Assembly: GCA_036743315.1 (NCBI GenBank)
Contig: DAINPV010000002.1
Coordinates: 1 to 47,026 of the forward strand
DNA from: CALBTQ01 sp036743315
GTDB taxonomy: Bacteria > Lernaellota > Lernaellaia > Lernaellales > Lernaellaceae
Direction: 5' to 3'
DNA: 47,026 nt
Part shown: positions 7,902 through 15,618 of the stretch, piece after piece
Numbering within the stretch: the first letter of the stretch is position 1
How the letters are laid out: each line of letters begins with the position of its first letter
The notes under the pieces: model-generated
Seen by the model: the letters and a program-made list of their open reading frames with translations, nothing else
Told to the model about the DNA's origin: nothing
Databases searched by the model: none
Program-made: the position numbers and the translations under genes

Positions 7902-9320
7902 TCAATACTTGGCGTACATGCCCCTCTGATGGAGATGTTCGCGTACGTAGTCGATCAACGTCCCGATGTACTCGGGCAGGTGCGGGCAACGAATATGGCT
8001 ATCGTTCAGAAACTCCAGCGTGTTCCTGCAATCGTAGACGGTGTAGTGATCGACGTAAGGCAGCACCTCTTCCGGAATGCGCATCAAGTCGGCGATCCCC
8101 GGCGTTTTGGTTGCCAGTTGCACCAGCGGCATCGGAACCACGCCACGCGTCTGGCCCATGCCGAACACCTGGTAGATCTTGTCGTAGAATTCGCGCGCCG
8201 TCAGCGGATCGGGGTCGCAAAGCGCGAAGGTCTTGCCCAGCGCCGCCGTCTTCGCCGTAATGTGCATCGTCGCATCGACCAGGTAATCGACCGGCACCAG
8301 GTTGAAGTACGCGCCGCCCTGACCCAGGCTGGGGATACGCAAGCTGTGGAAATATTTAAGGTAGTCGCGTTTTTCCATGTCGGCTAAGAAGCGGATCAGG
8401 AAATACGGTCCGTCGAATTTATCGGTTTCGCCGGTTTGGCTGTCGCCGATGACGATGCTCGGGCGGATGATGACCGTCGGGATTTTTTCGCGCTGTTTGC
8501 GCACGAGCACTTCGGCTTCGAACTTGGTCGATTCATAGTGATTCTTGTGTCCTTGGCCGTAGTCGAGGTCTTCCTCGGTGATTAGGCCGGTGCGCAGGCC
8601 GGATACGTAACAGGTGGAAAAGTAAACGAGCTTGTCGAGCTTTTTGCACTGCTCGCACAGCTCGAGTACGCGCCGGGTGCCTTCCACATTAATTTCCCAG
8701 GCGATTTTCTCGGCAACGGCCAGATCATAAACGGCGGCCAGGTGCCAGAAATCGGTGACTTCGGCGCGAACCTTGGCCAGCGTGCGATCTTCCAAGCCCA
8801 GGTTGAGCAGCGTCAGGTCACCGGCGACCAGTTCGATTTTATCCTTGATTCGTGGATCGAAGGGCTGGAGATCGTCGAGTTCACGCTCCGCCTTTTCGCG
8901 GAACTTTTCCTGAATGAGCACGTAGTATTTGTCATAGGTTTTTTCCGCGGCGAATTTGCGGAAGAAATGCCGGCCGAGGAAACCGGGAAATCCTGTGAAA
9001 AACAAGGTCTTTACTGCTTTTTTGTCACTGGCCGCCTTGTTAACTTTCGGTTGGGGCGCGGCCTTTTTGATCGGTGTCTTTTTTACCGCGGCCGGTTTGG
9101 TCGCGGCTTTTTTTACCGGCGCCCTTTTCACCGCCATCGGTTGGGGAGCCGCTTTTTTCACCGGCGCTTTTTTCACTGCGACCGGTTTGACTGCGGCTTT
9201 TACGGCCGACGCTCTCTTGGCCGGCTTCGGTTTGGGGGCGGTTTTAGGCTTCGTGGTTTTTTTCACCTGGATTTTCTTTCCTTTTTTCGCTGCCGATGCT
9301 TTGGTTTGTTTCGCGGCCAT
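7902..9320 (-). CDS. NAD(P)-dependent SDR/fatty-acyl-reductase-like protein with H1-like Lys/Ala/Pro tail
   Basis: 472 residues in two parts. Residues 1 to ~103 are a basic, low-complexity Lys/Ala/Pro/Val tail with about three 15-residue repeats (VKKAPVKKAAPQPMA type), like histone H1 or bacterial H1-like tails. From 104 a Rossmann domain begins with TGFPGFLG (cofactor loop). It has FSTCYVSG and YESTKFEAE (Tyr-x3-Lys catalytic pair). The overall pattern fits the extended SDR/male-sterility (NAD_binding_4) family, which includes thioester and fatty-acyl reductases. Substrate is unknown. GGAAGG before ATG 9320 and a promoter at 9414-9441 support the start. The tail could bind DNA, polyphosphate or an anionic surface (inference). 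No signal peptide. Confidence 0.78.
   Translation of the reverse strand: MAAKQTKASAAKKGKKIQVKKTTKPKTAPKPKPAKRASAVKAAVKPVAVKKAPVKKAAPQPMAVKRAPVKKAATKPAAVKKTPIKKAAPQPKVNKAASDKKAVKTLFFTGFPGFLGRHFFRKFAAEKTYDKYYVLIQEKFREKAERELDDLQPFDPRIKDKIELVAGDLTLLNLGLEDRTLAKVRAEVTDFWHLAAVYDLAVAEKIAWEINVEGTRRVLELCEQCKKLDKLVYFSTCYVSGLRTGLITEEDLDYGQGHKNHYESTKFEAEVLVRKQREKIPTVIIRPSIVIGDSQTGETDKFDGPYFLIRFLADMEKRDYLKYFHSLRIPSLGQGGAYFNLVPVDYLVDATMHITAKTAALGKTFALCDPDPLTAREFYDKIYQVFGMGQTRGVVPMPLVQLATKTPGIADLMRIPEEVLPYVDHYTVYDCRNTLEFLNDSHIRCPHLPEYIGTLIDYVREHLHQRGMYAKY
9042..9176. repeat. three tandem ~45-bp repeats encoding the basic tail
   Basis: The region encodes residues ~49-93 of the 7902-9320 protein: VKKAPVKKAAPQPMA, VKRAPVKKAATKPAA and VKKTPIKKAAPQPK in tandem. 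The DNA copies are diverged but in register. Confidence 0.6.
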
Positions 9321-9413
9321 GATCGATCCTTCCGTTTTATTTCAATTTTTGGAATGAAGTTGCTTCACTTTTCGCTGTAAGTGTCCGATAGGTGCGTTTA
9401 ATGAACAATTGTA

Positions 9414-9441
9414 AGTATCCCATCGATTTCTCCGCTGTCAA
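9414..9441 (-). promoter_or_regulatory. candidate sigma70-type promoter for the H1-tailed reductase
   Basis: On the minus strand TTGACA (9436-9441) is followed after 16 bp by GATACT (9414-9419). The implied leader to ATG 9320 is about 85 nt. A small inverted repeat TGAAG-TTG-CTTCA lies in that leader at 9355-9367. Confidence 0.45.
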
Positions 9442-9522
9442 CCGGAATACAGCCGTGCGGGATGGCGTGAGGGGATAGACGAGCAATGGGAGGAGGGATG
9501 TTCGCTGTCAGAGTTAGAGGAG

Positions 9523-9933
9523 ATGACCGTGGGACAGCGCCAAAAGAAGTACACTCTTCTGGTCGTTGATGACGACAACATCTATCGGGATATGATGTGC
9601 CGCGTTTTGTCGCGACATGGGTTTCATACCCTTTCCGCCCCCAATGGCCTGAAGTTGGCCGGATACCTGAGAATCAACAAACCCGATTTGATTTTACTGG
9701 ACATCAGCATGAGTTGGATCGACGGTTACGAGCTGTGTCGTTTGATCCGGAAAATGCCTGATTTCATAAAAGTGCCGATCATTTTCGTGAGTGCGCTCAC
9801 CTCGCCGGAAAACATCCGACGCGGTTATGAATGCGGCGGCGATGATTACCTGTGCAAACCTTTTAATATTGACACTTTGGTTGCACGGGTTAAACATCAT
9901 CTGGGCATTGCGGAAGAAATCGTCAACGCATAA
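9523..9933 (+). CDS. single-domain response regulator (CheY-like receiver)
   Basis: 136 residues, only a receiver domain. The acidic cluster VVDDDN lies at 16-18, the phospho-acceptor is D60 in LLDISM, the switch Ser is S90 in FVSALTS, and the conserved Lys is K112 in YLCKPF. No output domain follows, so it must act by protein-protein contact or in a phosphorelay. AGAGGAG precedes ATG 9523. The kinase partner is not in the window. The gene is directly upstream of uppP in the same reading frame. Confidence 0.88.
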   Translation: MTVGQRQKKYTLLVVDDDNIYRDMMCRVLSRHGFHTLSAPNGLKLAGYLRINKPDLILLDISMSWIDGYELCRLIRKMPDFIKVPIIFVSALTSPENIRRGYECGGDDYLCKPFNIDTLVARVKHHLGIAEEIVNA

Positions 9934-9951
9934 CACGCGTCGGAGTCTGTC

Positions 9952-10767
9952 ATCAACATTTATTTCGCCATTCTGCTGGGTCTCCTGCAAGGACTCACCG
10001 AGTTTTTACCGATCAGTTCGTCCGGTCATCTGGCGTTACTCAAGCATCTGTTTTCGTTGGACCTGGATGAAGCGCCGTTGCTGCTGGACACCATTTTACA
10101 CCTGGGTACGCTGGTGGCTGTGTTCATCGTTTTCGCCGACGATTTACTGGCCATTGCGCGCGAAGGGTGGTTGACGTTGCGTGAACGCAATTGGCGCGAT
10201 GCCTGGCGCGAACGTCCGCACGTGCGGATGATCGTGTGGATCGTCGTGGCCACGATTCCGGCGGTGATCGTCGGGTTCACTCTGGCTGATGCCTTCGAGA
10301 GGGCTTTTGCCGATATCCGCCTGATCGGCATCGCTTTGTTGGTCACCGCAACGTTGCTGCTGGCTTCCCGTTGGGCGCCGCCGGCGAAGGTCGACATGCG
10401 CAGCCTGGGGTGGGGGCGTTCGTTGATCGTCGGTCTGGCGCAGGCCGCGGCGATCACCCCGGGCATCAGCCGCTCGGGTTCGACGATCGTTGCGGGCCTG
10501 ATGGCCGGCTTGGAACGGGAAACCGCCGCCCGGTTGAGTTTTCTAATCTCCATTCCCGCCATCCTGGGCGCGGTGCTGTTGCAGGCGGTGAAGATCGAGA
10601 CAATCCCCGATGGGTTTTTTCTTGCCGCCGCTTGTGGTTTTGTCGCCTCGGTCATTTCGGGCTATTTCGCTCTGAAAGTGCTGCTGCGTTTCGTGCGGCG
10701 CGGGAGCCTGTACTGGTTCGGGTTTTATTGTATGATATTGGGCATTGTTGCCATTGTGGGATCATGA
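9952..10767 (+). CDS. uppP: undecaprenyl-diphosphatase (BacA/UppP family)
   Basis: About 271 residues, multi-pass membrane protein that dephosphorylates undecaprenyl-PP to recycle the lipid carrier for peptidoglycan and surface polysaccharides. Both family motifs are complete: LLQGLTEFLPISSSGHL at the N-terminus (QxxxE type) and PGISRSGST around residue 170. The conserved N-terminus begins only six codons after the upstream TAA (9931-9933), in the same frame, and no ATG, GTG or TTG is available. ATC 9952 has GGAG (9942-9945) at 6 bp spacing and would give INIYFAILLG, matching the usual family start. ATT 9958 is the alternative. A first ATG/GTG/TTG further in would delete the catalytic motif. 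Confidence 0.85.
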   Translation: MNIYFAILLGLLQGLTEFLPISSSGHLALLKHLFSLDLDEAPLLLDTILHLGTLVAVFIVFADDLLAIAREGWLTLRERNWRDAWRERPHVRMIVWIVVATIPAVIVGFTLADAFERAFADIRLIGIALLVTATLLLASRWAPPAKVDMRSLGWGRSLIVGLAQAAAITPGISRSGSTIVAGLMAGLERETAARLSFLISIPAILGAVLLQAVKIETIPDGFFLAAACGFVASVISGYFALKVLLRFVRRGSLYWFGFYCMILGIVAIVGS

Positions 10768-10777
10768 GGAGTACGTG

Positions 10778-11761
10778 ATGAAAAAGTGTGCGTTGATTAC
10801 CGGCATCACCGGCCAGGACGGTTCGTATCTGGCCGATTTTCTGTTGGAAAAGGGATACGCGGTGCATGGCATGGTGCGTCGGGCGAGCACCGAAACGTTC
10901 GATCGCATCGAGCATTTGCGCGATAAAATCACCATCCACCAGGGCGATTTACTCGATCAGCTCAGCCTGATTCGCCTGCTGGAAGAAGCACAGCCCGACG
11001 AATTGTACAACCTGGGCGCGATGAGTTTCGTGCCCACCAGTTGGAACCAGCCGGTGCTGACCGGCGAGTTCACTGCTTTGGGCGTCACGCGGCTGCTGGA
11101 AGCGGTGCGTTTGGTCAATCCGAAAACCCGCATCTATCAGGCCAGCTCCAGCGAAATGTTCGGCAAAGTGCGCGAGATTCCGCAAAAGGAAACGACGCCT
11201 TTTTATCCGCGCAGTCCCTACGGCGTGGCCAAGGTGTATGGGCATTTCATCACGGTCAACTACCGCGAGAGTTTCGGCCTGTGGGCCTGTTCGGGCATTT
11301 TGTTCAACCATGAATCCCCGCGTCGCGGCAAGGAGTTCGTCACCCGCAAGGTGACCGATACCGCTGCGCGCATCAAGTTGGGGTTGACCGACAAGCTGCA
11401 CCTGGGCAACCTCGACGCGCGGCGTGATTGGGGCTATGCCGGCGACTACGTGCGGGCCATGTGGCTCATGTTGCAGCAAGACGAACCCGACGATTATGTC
11501 ATCGCCACCGGTGAAGCCCATTCGGTGCGTGAATTGGTCGAAATCGCCTTCGACCGCGTCGGTTTGAACTGGCAGGATTACGTCATTTCGGAACAGGCGT
11601 TTTACCGGCCGGCGGAGGTCGATTTCCTGATCGGCGATTACAGCAAAGCCAAAGACAAGCTGGGGTGGGAACCGCGCGTCAGTTTCCAGGAATTGGTGGA
11701 AATGATGGTTGACGCCGATCTGGAATCCTGCAAGCGACTGATGGAGCACAACCTGCTGTGA
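10778..11761 (+). CDS. gmd: GDP-mannose 4,6-dehydratase
   Basis: 327 residues, extended SDR. It converts GDP-mannose to GDP-4-keto-6-deoxymannose, the precursor of GDP-fucose, GDP-rhamnose and GDP-perosamine. ALITGITGQDGSYLADFLL is the diagnostic cofactor loop of Gmd. ASSSEMFGK carries the active-site Ser/Glu, and YGVAKVYGH holds the catalytic Tyr and Lys. FNHESPRRGKEFVTRK is a Gmd signature, as is LDARRDWGYAGDYV. ATG 10778 has AGGAG at 6 bp and overlaps the end of uppP only with its ribosome site. The downstream reductase starts inside its stop codon (GTGA). Confidence 0.95.
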   Translation: MKKCALITGITGQDGSYLADFLLEKGYAVHGMVRRASTETFDRIEHLRDKITIHQGDLLDQLSLIRLLEEAQPDELYNLGAMSFVPTSWNQPVLTGEFTALGVTRLLEAVRLVNPKTRIYQASSSEMFGKVREIPQKETTPFYPRSPYGVAKVYGHFITVNYRESFGLWACSGILFNHESPRRGKEFVTRKVTDTAARIKLGLTDKLHLGNLDARRDWGYAGDYVRAMWLMLQQDEPDDYVIATGEAHSVRELVEIAFDRVGLNWQDYVISEQAFYRPAEVDFLIGDYSKAKDKLGWEPRVSFQELVEMMVDADLESCKRLMEHNLL

Positions 11762-12696
11762 AAATTCTGGTCACCGGCGCCTCCGGTTTCGTCGGTCGTC
11801 ATTTGACAGATCATTTGCGCGCCCACGGCGATCAAGTCGTGGCCGCCTTCTTCCCTGCCGGACTTGAACCGGACGAGACCATCGAACATCGCGAACTTTT
11901 GGACATCCGTGAAGCCCAAGCCGTCGAACGCCTGCTGGCCGCTTATGACATCGACGCAGTGATTCACCTGGCCGCGCAGGCTTTTGTGCCGGAGGGGGAA
12001 ATCAATCCGGCCGAAACCATGGCGATCAACATCGGCGGCACGGCCAATCTGCTGCGCGCCTTGACCCTGCACCGGCCGCGAGCGCGCCTGCTGCTGGTCA
12101 GTTCCGCTGAAGTCTATGGGAGCGCCCCACCGGAAAAGATGCCCTTTACCGAGGTCAGCCAGCCGCAACCGGCCAATTTTTACGCCCAATCGAAACTATT
12201 GACTGAACAGTTAGCTTTGTATCAGGCACGATTGCACGGACTGGATGTCATTGTTGCCCGGCCTTTTACTCACATCGGTCCCGGGCAAAGCCCGCGCTTT
12301 TCCATTTCCGGTTTTGCCCGTCAACTGGCGGAGATCAAGGCTGGAAGGCAACAACCGGTGTTGCGGGTGGGTAACTTGTCAGCCCGGCGTGACATCACCG
12401 ATGTCCGCGATGTTGTGTCGGCCTACCGCTTGGCGTTGCGAAGCGTTTCCAGCGGGAGCATTTTTAACATCTGCACGGGAAAAGCTTTTATTATTGAAGA
12501 GTTAGTAAGGAAGTTAATCGGTATTGCCGCGATGGAAATCGACATCGAGATTGATCCGACGCGGTTGCGGCCGATCGATCTGCCGGTCTTGTACGGATCG
12601 GCGGACAAACTGTTGCGCGAAACGGGGTGGCGACCGCAGCGGCCCATTGAAGAAACCTTAAGGGATATCTATCGATATTGGGTAGTAAAATCATAG
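11758..12696 (+). CDS. GDP-4-keto-6-deoxy-D-mannose reductase-like epimerase
   Basis: 312 residues, extended SDR. Its cofactor loop is VTGASGFVGRHL, its Ser region VSSAEVYGS and its catalytic pair YAQSK. HIGPGQSPRFSISGFARQ and LSARRDITDVRDVV are characteristic of the Rmd group, which makes GDP-D-rhamnose from the Gmd product. A neighbouring Gmd and the 4-bp GTGA overlap fit this role. It starts with GTG 11758. Another GDP-deoxyhexose end product is possible, because related reductases and epimerases share these motifs. Confidence 0.82.
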   Translation: MKILVTGASGFVGRHLTDHLRAHGDQVVAAFFPAGLEPDETIEHRELLDIREAQAVERLLAAYDIDAVIHLAAQAFVPEGEINPAETMAINIGGTANLLRALTLHRPRARLLLVSSAEVYGSAPPEKMPFTEVSQPQPANFYAQSKLLTEQLALYQARLHGLDVIVARPFTHIGPGQSPRFSISGFARQLAEIKAGRQQPVLRVGNLSARRDITDVRDVVSAYRLALRSVSSGSIFNICTGKAFIIEELVRKLIGIAAMEIDIEIDPTRLRPIDLPVLYGSADKLLRETGWRPQRPIEETLRDIYRYWVVKS

Positions 12697-12793
12697 GAGT
12701 CAGAAAAGAATTACTATGTTTCTTATTTGTATTTGACGATATATTATAGCAGTGCAGAGGGAGAGTTGTACCGGATTACGAATTTCACCGACG

Positions 12794-14515
12794 ATGCTCG
12801 GTGATAAATTCGAGGATGATGGCGTGGATTCGACCAACGAAAAAGATAAAAATATTGCTCAGGAAACTGAAGCGAAGCCGGTCGGCGACAAACCATCGAC
12901 GGAAAACGAAACGCCCCTGTCTGCCAACCAAGAGCCGGTAACCGTACCGGATGGTCGGCTGTTGGTGGACGCTCCCGCCGAACTGTCCGATGCCAAGGGC
13001 GGTGAAGACGGCGCCAAAGCCGAAAAAAAGAAGGAAGGCATAGCCAAGGAAGAGGATGTTCCCGAAGAGGAGCAGCAATTAAAAATCAACCGCGCGGCGC
13101 AAGTGGCCGTTCAACGTTCGACCGACGACCTGCGCGCCATGCTTCGTGTGATTCCTCCCGTAGGCGACGGTACGCCCGTCAATGACGAACTGATCCGCAA
13201 GGCATTGGAGGAAAAGAAAGTCACCTTCGGCATCGATGAAGAAAAGATCCGGGAAGTTGTCGAGCAACAGATCTACGGCCAGACGGTAACGGTGGCCAAC
13301 GGCGAGCAACCGGTCAACGGCGAAGACGCGCGGGTGATTTTCCATTACAACAAGCTGATCAAAAGGCAGGATCGCAGCCTGGACAACCTGGAACAAATCG
13401 ATTGGAAAGAGTTGGGCAACATCATCAACACCGAGCCCGAAGTGCTGCTGTTGGAGAAGGTTCCACCCACCGAAGGCACGCCGGGCCGTACCGTGACCGA
13501 CAAACCGATTCGGCAGACGCGCGGTAAGGATTTGCGCATTCGCAGCGGCAAAGGCGTACGAGCCGACTCGGACAATCTCAAATGGTACAGTGAAATCGCC
13601 GGTCATGTCATTTTCCGTAACGACCAGATCAGCGTCGAAAACATCATTGAACTCGAGGACGTCAGCGCCACGACCGGCAACGTGCACTTCAACGGCACGG
13701 TGGTGATCAAGGGTATTGTCGAGGACGGATATAGCGTCGATTGCACGGCCGATTTACGGATTGAAGGCAACGTCGGCGCCGCGCGCTTGAATGCCGGCGG
13801 CAACATTACGATCATCGGCGGCGTTTTCGGGAAAAACAAAGCGGTGGTGAATGCCGGCGAGTCGATCATCACGCGTTTCACCCAGGATGCCACAATCGTG
13901 GCAATGAAGGATATCATCATCGACGAATACTCGCGCAACAGCGATCTGAAAGCCGGCCGCGAAATTCACATGGTCAACGATAACACCAACCGCGGCAGCA
14001 TCATGGGCGGAAGCGCCTCGGCGTTGGAATCGATTCACTGCAACAACATCGGCAGTGAAATGGAACTACGCACCAAAGTGGCTGTCGGCGTGGCCAAAGA
14101 GGATATGGACCGCATCGCCGAATTGGAGGCCAATCTCAAAAAACGTATACAAAACCTTGATAATATGCGAAAAAGCCTCTTTATTCTGCAACGCGAAAAA
14201 ATGAATTCGCGAGGCAAGTTGATCGGACGAAAACAGGAATTGCACGAACGTTTTCTGGAAATGCTGACCAAGTTGCGCACAGTCGGCCATGAGGAACTGC
14301 GCGAATTGTTGGATTTGTATCTCAATTCCTATGTACAGAAAAAAAGCTATCTGCACATCCACAACCAATTGTTTGCCAATGTGGAAGTCAGTATTAAAAA
14401 TGCGACCATGGATGTTCGTCGTCCTATCGAATATGCGACCCTGACGGAGTCGGACGGGGAAATCACGGTTATGCCGCTGCTGGATCGGAAAGAAGATGCT
14501 CAACAAAGTAAATAA
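12794..14515 (+). CDS. FapA/DUF342-family polymer-forming protein
   Basis: 573 residues. Residues 1 to ~100 are an acidic, charged, low-complexity stretch. The FapA (DUF342) region follows: a domain with VTVANGEQPVNGEDARV, then PPTEGTPGRTVTDKPI, then a right-handed beta-helix (GNVHFNGTVVIKGIV, LRIEGNVGAARLNAGGNITI). A coiled coil around IAELEANLKKRIQNLDNMRK closes the protein. DUF342 proteins are often near flagellar, sporulation or envelope genes, and their precise role is unclear. ATG 12794 was chosen; GTG 12752 is an alternative adding 14 residues. The ~60 bp before it are unusually AT-rich, with TATATT at 12740-12745 as a possible -10. Here it sits inside a polysaccharide locus. Confidence 0.82.
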   Translation: MLGDKFEDDGVDSTNEKDKNIAQETEAKPVGDKPSTENETPLSANQEPVTVPDGRLLVDAPAELSDAKGGEDGAKAEKKKEGIAKEEDVPEEEQQLKINRAAQVAVQRSTDDLRAMLRVIPPVGDGTPVNDELIRKALEEKKVTFGIDEEKIREVVEQQIYGQTVTVANGEQPVNGEDARVIFHYNKLIKRQDRSLDNLEQIDWKELGNIINTEPEVLLLEKVPPTEGTPGRTVTDKPIRQTRGKDLRIRSGKGVRADSDNLKWYSEIAGHVIFRNDQISVENIIELEDVSATTGNVHFNGTVVIKGIVEDGYSVDCTADLRIEGNVGAARLNAGGNITIIGGVFGKNKAVVNAGESIITRFTQDATIVAMKDIIIDEYSRNSDLKAGREIHMVNDNTNRGSIMGGSASALESIHCNNIGSEMELRTKVAVGVAKEDMDRIAELEANLKKRIQNLDNMRKSLFILQREKMNSRGKLIGRKQELHERFLEMLTKLRTVGHEELRELLDLYLNSYVQKKSYLHIHNQLFANVEVSIKNATMDVRRPIEYATLTESDGEITVMPLLDRKEDAQQSK

Positions 14516-15215
14516 GGACGATTTATTCGACCGAGTGGAAAATAACCGATCCTTGCGTGAGTTGGATCTCTCCAGCATGAACCTGGAGAACGTAAACTTT
14601 TCTTCTCGCGATCTTTCCGGCAGCGTGTTTCACCTTACGCAATTCATACAATGCGATTTCACCGGTGCGAATCTGCAGGAAACCGATCTGAGCCGGTCGA
14701 TGTTCCTGCGGTGCAATCTCAGCGGCGCCAACTTGACCGGCGCCAAATGCGTGGGTGCGGTGTTTAAAGACAGTCAGTTATCCGAAGCCAACCTGACGCG
14801 CACCAACTTGCAGTTGGTCAACATGAGCGGAATCCACTCTGATAATGCACGATTTGTCGAGGCGATCCTCAACAACGCCTGCATCGACGGATCGAATTTC
14901 ACCGAATCGGTCTTTAATAAGGCCAAGTTGAACTTTACCCTGATGCAAAATTGCAGCATGGCGAACACAAATTTTTCCGAGGCTGACTTGACTGCCGCCA
15001 ATTGCGCTAACACCGACTTTACCGGAGCCAATTTTTCGCGTTCGTTGATGGTGGTGACCGATCTGCGTGAAACCATTCTGAAAGACTGCGTTTTTACGAA
15101 AGCACTCATGATCGGTACGGTGTTGGCCGGGGTTGACCGACAGAAGACAAAACTCGACGGCGCTACGACTGATGAGTTGATCTGGGTAGAGCCGAATGAA
15201 TTAAAAGACAAGTAA
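14496..15215 (+). CDS. pentapeptide repeat protein
   Basis: 239 residues, nearly all of which follow the A(D/N)LxX pentapeptide pattern (LDLSSMNLENVNFSS, CDFTGANLQETDLS, CNLSGANLTGAK and so on). It is predicted to form a right-handed quadrilateral beta-helix. It overlaps the end of the fapA-like gene by 20 bp in another frame, so translation is coupled. There is no signal peptide or enzymatic domain. Pentapeptide proteins can mimic DNA or act as structural scaffolds; the coupling to a second beta-helix protein suggests they work together (inference). Confidence 0.85.
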   Translation: MLNKVNKDDLFDRVENNRSLRELDLSSMNLENVNFSSRDLSGSVFHLTQFIQCDFTGANLQETDLSRSMFLRCNLSGANLTGAKCVGAVFKDSQLSEANLTRTNLQLVNMSGIHSDNARFVEAILNNACIDGSNFTESVFNKAKLNFTLMQNCSMANTNFSEADLTAANCANTDFTGANFSRSLMVVTDLRETILKDCVFTKALMIGTVLAGVDRQKTKLDGATTDELIWVEPNELKDK

Positions 15216-15251
15216 CTCAAGAAAGATAAATAAACTTTTTCGGCAACCGGT

Positions 15252-15455
15252 TCATTTCCCCAGCACTTGCGGGTCGATCAGGATGTTGTTCTTTTTTACG
15301 AACGCGTCCAGGTCTTCTTTGCGAATTTTGATCACGCCTTTGCCGCGAGTGTTGAACGCGGGCAATTCTTCTTTTTTGATCCACCTGCGAATCGTCTCGG
15401 GAGAAACGAGACAATAGGCAGCGGCTTCTTTTACCGATAAAATACGATCCGACAT
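15252..15455 (-). CDS. excisionase-family helix-turn-helix DNA-binding protein
   Basis: 67 residues. ILSVKEAAAYCLVSPETIRRWIKKEELPAF is a MerR/excisionase-type winged HTH, followed by KIRKEDLDAFVKKN. GAGGAAAATT before ATG 15455 is a good ribosome site. No integrase is nearby, so a local transcription regulator is more likely than a true recombination factor. It is on the opposite strand to the surrounding polysaccharide genes and lies upstream of the PseC-like gene, divergently oriented, so that gene is a plausible target (inference). Confidence 0.78.
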   Translation of the reverse strand: MSDRILSVKEAAAYCLVSPETIRRWIKKEELPAFNTRGKGVIKIRKEDLDAFVKKNNILIDPQVLGK

Positions 15456-15618
15456 AATTTTCCTCTTTTCCCGGGTGAACCGGTGTTTTTCTCCCCCATG
15501 CCAATTAGTAAATCGGATTGCCGCCCATACACAATAAGGAAAATATTAATTTCATTGGACGCATACGCCCGCTTCGTGTCACAATTGGATAACTCGCAGG
15601 GATACAGGAGTTTATCAC

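Noticed and set aside
9523..10767. A single fused response-regulator/UppP gene broken by TAA
   Set aside because: Both parts are complete on their own, GGAG sits between them, and fusions of this kind are not known to me. Kept as two genes, with the start problem reported as a finding.
15252..15455. Excisionase gene as sign of an integrated element
   Set aside because: No integrase, attachment repeats or change in gene content nearby; a lone regulator is simpler.
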